DNA from: DATLFI01 sp035524895
GTDB taxonomy: Bacteria > Acidobacteriota > Thermoanaerobaculia > Multivoradales > Multivoraceae
Length of the DNA: 50,514 bases
Direction of reading: 5' to 3'
Assembly: GCA_035524895.1 (NCBI GenBank)
Contig: DATLFI010000011.1
Span: forward strand, 1-50,514
Part shown: positions 46,399-50,514 of the stretch, in pieces
How the letters are laid out: each line of letters begins with the position of its first letter
Position numbering within the stretch: the stretch's first letter is position 1
Translations under genes and position numbers: made by a program
The notes under the pieces: generated by a model
Seen by the model: the letters and a program-made list of their open reading frames with translations, nothing else
Told to the model about the DNA's origin: nothing
Databases searched by the model: none

Positions 46399-48474
46399 CT
46401 AGCGCGATTCGGGCAACGCCAACGCCACCAGCTCAGGGGGCGAGCCAGAGACGGTCAGCGCAATGTACTGCCGGCCCTCGTGGAGGTAGGTCATCGGCGT
46501 GCCGATCGGCGTCCCCGGCAGCTCGACGGTCCCGACCACCTCGCCGGTAGCCTTGTCGCGCGCGACCAGGCGGCCCAGGCGGCCGCCGCGGCGCCCGCCT
46601 GGCGCCTCGCCGAGGAGCACCAGGGTTCGCGTGACCAGCGGCCCGGTGACGCCCTCTCCGCCGAGCGGCGGCAGGTCGAGCTGCGCGAGCGCCTCGTGCC
46701 GGCGCACGTCGCCGCCATCTCCGGTCGGGCGCATCCAGGCGATCTCGCCGCGACCGAGGTCGATTGCAGTGAGCCGCGAGTACGGCGGTTTCAGCAGCGG
46801 CAACTCTCGAGGACCAGCTACGCCGCCCGCCGACCGGTGCGTGTACCGAACCGAGCCGCCTTCCTGGGGATCGGGCGTGTAGAACACCACCACCGTCATC
46901 GAGTCGCGGGAGGGCACATAGAGGAAGCCGGTCTCGGGATCCACCGCGCCGCCCCACCAGTTCGCGCCGCCGCCCAGGCCCGGGCGCTGGATGGTGCCCT
47001 GCGTGCCTCCTTCGCTCGACAGGGACGGCGGAGTGTAGAGCGGACCTAGCCGGTAGCCCCGCGCGATCTCGAGCGCCTCCTGCCGCAGCTCCGGCGTGAA
47101 GTCGATGAGGTCGTCCTCGCGGATCCCCTGCGCCTCGAAGGGCGGCGGCCTGGTCGGAAAGGGCTGCGTCGGCGCGGCGCGCTCGCCCGGCATGTCGGAG
47201 GCCGGCACCGCGCGTTCCTCGATCGGCCACACCGGCTCGCCGGTGGCGCGGTCGAACACGAAGACGAAGCCCTGCTTGGTGATCTGCGCCACCGCCTCGA
47301 TCTTCCGACCGCCGACCACGATGTCCACGACGTTCGGCGCGGCCGGCAGGTCGTAGTCCCAGAGTCCGTGGCGGACGGTCTGGAAGTGCCACGCGCGCTC
47401 GCCGGTGCGCGCGTCGACGGCGACCAGGCTCTCGGCGTAGAGGTTGTCGCCGAGGCGGTGGCCGCCATAGAAGTCGTTGGTCGGCGTGCCGATGGGCAGG
47501 TAGACGAGCCCGCGCTCGGCGTCGGCGCTCATCATCGTCCAGACGTTGGTGTTGCCGCTGTACTCGGCCGAGCCGTCCTCCCAGGTGTCGTAACCATGCT
47601 CTCCTTTGCGGGGCACGGTGTGGAACGTCCAGCGCAGCTCGCCCGTGCGCACGTCGAAGGCGCGCACGTCTCCCGGCGGCGCTTCTTTGGTGATGCGCCG
47701 ATCGGAGATCGACGAGCCGGTGATGACGACGTCGCCGACCACGATCGGCGGCGACGCGCACGAGTAGGTGAGCGCGTTGAGGTAGTCGCGCTCGCCGCGC
47801 CGCACGCGCGGCACACCGTGCATCAGGTCGAGCCTGCCGCCATCCCCGAAGCCATCGATCGGCCTGCCGCTGGCAGCGTCGACCGCGATCAGCCAGCCGT
47901 CGCCGGTGCCCCAGAAGATCCTGCCGTTGAACTCTTTGCCGTCTTCGCCCGACTCGCTCCAGTAGGCGGCTCCGCGGTGGTTCCAGAGCAAGCTCATGGC
48001 CGGAGTGCCGGACTCGATGCTCTTGGGGTTGTAGACCCAGAGCGTCTCGCCGGTCGCGGCGTCGATGGCCGCGGCCTGATAGAGCGGCGTCACCACGTAG
48101 AGCACGCCGTCGACCATGAGCGGCGTCACCTTGAGGCTGGAGATGCGCGGCGCCAGCCCACCGCGCCAGAGCTCCGGCTGGTCGCGCTTCCAGTCGTCGA
48201 ACACGACCTTCGACGGCGCCCGCCACTCGCCGCCGGCGACGGTCCGGCTCATCCAGGCGTCGACCGACGCCCAGCGCCAGGCGATCACGAGGCGGTCGAA
48301 GCGCGTGGCGTCGATCTGGTCGAGCGGCGAGTACTTGGTGGACCCGAGGTCGCCGCCATAGTGGCGCCACTCCCCGACCTCGGCTCCGCCCTGCGCGAGG
48401 CAGTCGCCCCCGCCGAAGCCGGCGAGCCAGCCTCCGAAAAGCAGCGCCGGGACGCGCCGCGTAGCCCTGTTCAT
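46399..48474 (-). CDS. PQQ-dependent dehydrogenase (quinoprotein)
   Basis: A 691-residue exported quinoprotein of the PQQ eight-bladed propeller type. A signal peptide starts MNRATRRVPALLFGGWLAG. Blade/tryptophan-docking motifs include AAAIDAATGETLWVYNP, VRAFDVRTGELRWTFHTVP, VAVDARTGERAWHFQTVRHG, FVFDRATGEPVWPIEERAVP and GTPIGTPMTYLHEGRQYIAL. It resembles membrane/periplasmic glucose/polyol-type dehydrogenases. There is no CxxCH haem-binding motif. The ATG at 48474 is preferred over an upstream start at 48501 because it directly begins the signal peptide. Substrate unknown. Confidence 0.9.
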   Translation of the reverse strand: MNRATRRVPALLFGGWLAGFGGGDCLAQGGAEVGEWRHYGGDLGSTKYSPLDQIDATRFDRLVIAWRWASVDAWMSRTVAGGEWRAPSKVVFDDWKRDQPELWRGGLAPRISSLKVTPLMVDGVLYVVTPLYQAAAIDAATGETLWVYNPKSIESGTPAMSLLWNHRGAAYWSESGEDGKEFNGRIFWGTGDGWLIAVDAASGRPIDGFGDGGRLDLMHGVPRVRRGERDYLNALTYSCASPPIVVGDVVITGSSISDRRITKEAPPGDVRAFDVRTGELRWTFHTVPRKGEHGYDTWEDGSAEYSGNTNVWTMMSADAERGLVYLPIGTPTNDFYGGHRLGDNLYAESLVAVDARTGERAWHFQTVRHGLWDYDLPAAPNVVDIVVGGRKIEAVAQITKQGFVFVFDRATGEPVWPIEERAVPASDMPGERAAPTQPFPTRPPPFEAQGIREDDLIDFTPELRQEALEIARGYRLGPLYTPPSLSSEGGTQGTIQRPGLGGGANWWGGAVDPETGFLYVPSRDSMTVVVFYTPDPQEGGSVRYTHRSAGGVAGPRELPLLKPPYSRLTAIDLGRGEIAWMRPTGDGGDVRRHEALAQLDLPPLGGEGVTGPLVTRTLVLLGEAPGGRRGGRLGRLVARDKATGEVVGTVELPGTPIGTPMTYLHEGRQYIALTVSGSPPELVALALPESR

Positions 48475-48551
48475 CGCCGGCGCATGGTAACCCACCCGCA
48501 CGTCGCTCGCCGCGCGCCCCGCGGCGCACTGCGATAGGCTGAGCGATCTGC

Positions 48552-49553
48552 ATGGCGGACCGACCTCAACCCGCCGCGTCTCCCCGCGTCGGCGACGCGC
48601 TCGACCGCCTCAGCCTCACCGCCATCCGCAGGGCGGCGGCGCTCCAGGCCGGCGCGGTAGTGCGCACGCCGCTGGTGCCGCACCGTGGCGCGCTCGAAGG
48701 CGACGGCGAGCTCCTGCTCAAGCTCGAGACCTTCCAGCCGATCGGCTCGTTCAAGCTGCGCGGTGTCTACTCCGCGGTCGCCGCGATGTCCGCGCGAGGC
48801 CGCGCCGCGGGTCTGATGACGGTGAGCGCGGGCAACACCGCGCAGGCGCTCGCGTGGTGCGGGAAGCGCTTCGGGGTCGCCGCGCACTGCCTGATGCCGG
48901 AGACCGCCCCCGCGGCCAAGATCGAGGCGGTGCAGCGGCTCGGCGGCGTGCCGATCCTCCGGCCGCGCGAGGAGGTATTCCGCTACCTGCGCGAGGCCGG
49001 CTGGCAGCGGGAGCCCACGTCGTTCGTGCACCCGTGGATCGACCCCCGCGTCGTCGCCGGACACGGCAGCCTCGGTCTCGAGCTCCACGAGGACCGCCCC
49101 GACCTCGAGGCAGTGTACCTGCCCGTGGGCGGCGGCGGCCTGCTCGCCGGCGTCGCGAGCGCGCTCACCGCGCTGCGACCGGGCATCGAGATCGTGGCGG
49201 TCGAGGCCGCGGGGTGTCCCGCGCTCGCCGTCGCGCTCGAGCAGGACCGGCCGGTCGAGGTGCCCTGCCGCACGATCTGCGACGGCATCGCGGTGCCCTA
49301 CCTGACCGAGGAGATGTTCCCGCTCCTGCGCGCGCTGGTCGACGAGGTGGTGCTGGTCGACGACGAGGAGACCCGCGCCGCCATGCGCAGCCTCGCGCTC
49401 GACGACAAGCTGGTCGCGGAGCCTTCGGGCGCGATCGCCCTCGCGGCGGCGAGGAAGCGCCGCGCCGCGCGACGAGCCCGTCGGGTCGAGGCGTGCATCG
49501 TGAGCGGCGGCAGCGTCGACCCTGCGCTCCTCGCCGACGTGTTGCGCGCGTGA
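48552..49553 (+). CDS. PLP-dependent threonine/serine dehydratase
   Basis: A 333-residue fold type II PLP enzyme. The PLP lysine is in FQPIGSFKLRGVYSAV; SAGNTAQALAWCGKRFG and the phosphate loop VGGGGLLAGVASAL follow; ICDGIAVPYL and AEPSGAIALAA complete the family pattern. No C-terminal ACT domain is present, so it is the catabolic-type or racemase-like form and not the isoleucine-regulated IlvA. It could be threonine dehydratase, serine dehydratase or serine racemase. ATG at 48552. The neighbouring PQQ gene is divergent. Confidence 0.88.
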   Translation: MADRPQPAASPRVGDALDRLSLTAIRRAAALQAGAVVRTPLVPHRGALEGDGELLLKLETFQPIGSFKLRGVYSAVAAMSARGRAAGLMTVSAGNTAQALAWCGKRFGVAAHCLMPETAPAAKIEAVQRLGGVPILRPREEVFRYLREAGWQREPTSFVHPWIDPRVVAGHGSLGLELHEDRPDLEAVYLPVGGGGLLAGVASALTALRPGIEIVAVEAAGCPALAVALEQDRPVEVPCRTICDGIAVPYLTEEMFPLLRALVDEVVLVDDEETRAAMRSLALDDKLVAEPSGAIALAAARKRRAARRARRVEACIVSGGSVDPALLADVLRA

Positions 49554-49612
49554 AAGGTCGCGTCATGCTCGGCCGCGGTGGCTGGGTTCTTCAGGGAGGG
49601 CGGTTGGGGGCG

Positions 49613-49650
49613 CCCTCTCCCGCGCCAGCGGGAGAGGGTAGGGGTGAGGT
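49613..49650. repeat. REP-like palindromic repeat
   Basis: CCCTCTCCCGC and GCGGGAGAGGG form a perfect 11-bp stem with a 4-nt loop (GCCA), followed by TAGGGGTGAGG. This matches the widespread bacterial REP-type consensus in which such a hairpin is followed by GGGGTGAGG, usually mobilised by RAYT (TnpA-REP) proteins. It lies in the 250-nt gap between the dehydratase and the Coa1-like gene; a second GC-rich element (CATCCCGGCCGGGAGGGATAA) follows at 49659-49680. No RAYT gene is in the window. Confidence 0.75.
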
Positions 49651-49806
49651 CGGCAGCGGGCATCCCGGCCGGGAGGGATAACGCCTCCCCGTCGGGATCG
49701 CCGCGCACGCGGAGATGACAAGGGGCTATGATCACCGCCAGATCCACCAAGACGAAGACACGAGGCGCCTTGGGAGGCACGGCGGAGCATCCGCCAAGGA
49801 GGGGCC

Positions 49807-50514
49807 ATGAGCGAAGGCGGCGGCACACGTTGGGGTCGCATCATCGTGCTCGGCTGCGTCGGCCTGATCGTGGTCGGCCTGGGGCTGGCCGCGGCGATCT
49901 TCTTCTTCGTCATGGGCGCGATGAAGCGCTCCGACGTCTACACCGAGGCCATGGCGATCGTCGAGCGCAGCCCGAGCGCGATCGCCGCTCTGGGCGAGCC
50001 GATGAAGGCCGGTCTCTTCGTGAGCGGCTCGATCAACGTCAGCGGCGGTGCCGGTGAAGCCAACCTCTCGATCCCGCTGCGCGGCCCGAACGGCAAGGGC
50101 ACAGTGCACGCGGTCGCGACCCGCGAGGCCGGCGCTTGGGTGTTCACCGCGCTGCACCTCGCCGTCGACGGCGGCGAAACCCTCGACCTGCTCGCCGAGG
50201 CCGGGACGGGAGCCGCCGGGGCCGCGGCAGCAAGCGAGGCGGGTGCGGCCGGCAGCGTGGACGTTGCCGCGGGCTCCGCCGCGGTCGCGGTGCCGGCCGG
50301 CGACGCGCTCGCCGCGTTGAACCAGCTCGCTGGACCGCCGCCGGCCGACGTCGCGGTCGACCCCACCACGACGCTGTGGGTGCAGCGCGAGTACTCGGGC
50401 TGGGAGAACCCGCTCCACACCGAGATGTCGATCAACGGCACCACGATCAACATCTTCACCTCCGACACCTTCCAGCCGGTCGCCCAGTACCTGCGCCCGG
50501 GCTGGAACACCATC
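49807..50514 (+). CDS. Coa1-family protein, cut by window end
   Basis: At least 236 residues, open at the window end. It has an N-terminal membrane helix (VLGCVGLIVVGLGLAAAIFF) and then the Coa1-like pattern: SPSAIAALGEPMKAGLFVSG, then ANLSIPLRGPNGKGTVHAVA and REAGAWVFTALHLAVDG. Coa1 proteins assist cytochrome c oxidase assembly in mitochondria; bacterial versions are of unknown function. An Ala/Gly-rich stretch separates this from a second beta-rich region ending at PVAQYLRPGWNTI. AGGAGGGG lies before the ATG at 49807. Confidence 0.8.
   Translation, partial: MSEGGGTRWGRIIVLGCVGLIVVGLGLAAAIFFFVMGAMKRSDVYTEAMAIVERSPSAIAALGEPMKAGLFVSGSINVSGGAGEANLSIPLRGPNGKGTVHAVATREAGAWVFTALHLAVDGGETLDLLAEAGTGAAGAAAASEAGAAGSVDVAAGSAAVAVPAGDALAALNQLAGPPPADVAVDPTTTLWVQREYSGWENPLHTEMSINGTTINIFTSDTFQPVAQYLRPGWNTI

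Noticed and set aside
1..50514. tRNA, rRNA, CRISPR arrays, insertion sequences, prophage genes
   Set aside because: None was recognised on reading both strands. No transposase or integrase motif, no regular spacer-repeat array and no structural RNA pattern was seen. A dedicated RNA search was not run.

Overview
The window is very GC-rich and gene-dense, with no rRNA, tRNA, CRISPR array or transposase that I could find. Its gene content points to an Acidobacteriota-like bacterium, possibly near Thermoanaerobaculia. The evidence is a PadR regulator next to an ADOP-type MacB/FtsX permease, a Ser/Thr kinase fused to TolB/PD40 repeats, two ECF sigma factors with membrane partners, a DUF1570-type peptidase with TPRs, and a partial Coa1-family gene. 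This placement is inference from gene content, not from a marker gene.

Layout. 93-7111 (minus): an ADOP permease and its PadR repressor, with a duplicated inverted repeat upstream, then two interlocked ABC ATPase/permease pairs. 7297-10799 (minus): an ECF sigma factor followed by a large membrane protein with a zinc-finger anti-sigma motif, a FecR domain and a DUF3352-like region. 11143-11854 (minus): two small stress-type membrane proteins (DUF883-like, DUF1328). 12116-13828 (minus): a lipoprotein of the D-aminoacylase amidohydrolase family that lacks the usual HxH motif.

13887-30573 (plus) is the centrepiece: one compact operon of 16 genes in the order aroDE, hisZ, hisG, hisD, hisC, hisB, hisH, hisA-hisF (one fused gene), hisIE, trpE, trpG, trpD, trpC, trpF, trpB, trpA. 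It holds the histidine pathway except histidinol-phosphatase, the whole tryptophan branch, and two fused shikimate-pathway activities. Almost every junction is a 4-bp stop/start overlap. Upstream lies a good -35/-10 promoter. It is followed by a short ORF whose last codons include Trp-Trp-Ala-His-Val-His, then by mutually exclusive RNA helices ending in a terminator-like hairpin with a T-rich tract that also contains the aroDE Shine-Dalgarno sequence. I read this as a candidate joint Trp/His attenuator for a his-trp supraoperon. An EamA-family exporter follows trpA by 37 nt.

31517-37178 (minus): a kinase/TolB fusion, an HSL-type esterase, a VOC-GNAT fusion protein and a DUF434-like protein. 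37317-42271 (plus): a secreted DUF4412-like protein, an ECF sigma factor, a membrane HEAT-like protein, two DUF4097-type beta-repeat proteins and a coiled-coil hypothetical. 42332-44245 (plus): a secreted gluzincin-like peptidase with TPRs. 44330-48474 (minus): a SMUG1-like uracil-DNA glycosylase, a TMEM43 homologue and a PQQ-dependent dehydrogenase. 48552-50514 (plus): a PLP-dependent threonine/serine dehydratase, a REP-like hairpin, and a Coa1-family protein cut off by the window end.

All calls rest on reading the sequence and on recognised motifs. No homology search or folding program was run.
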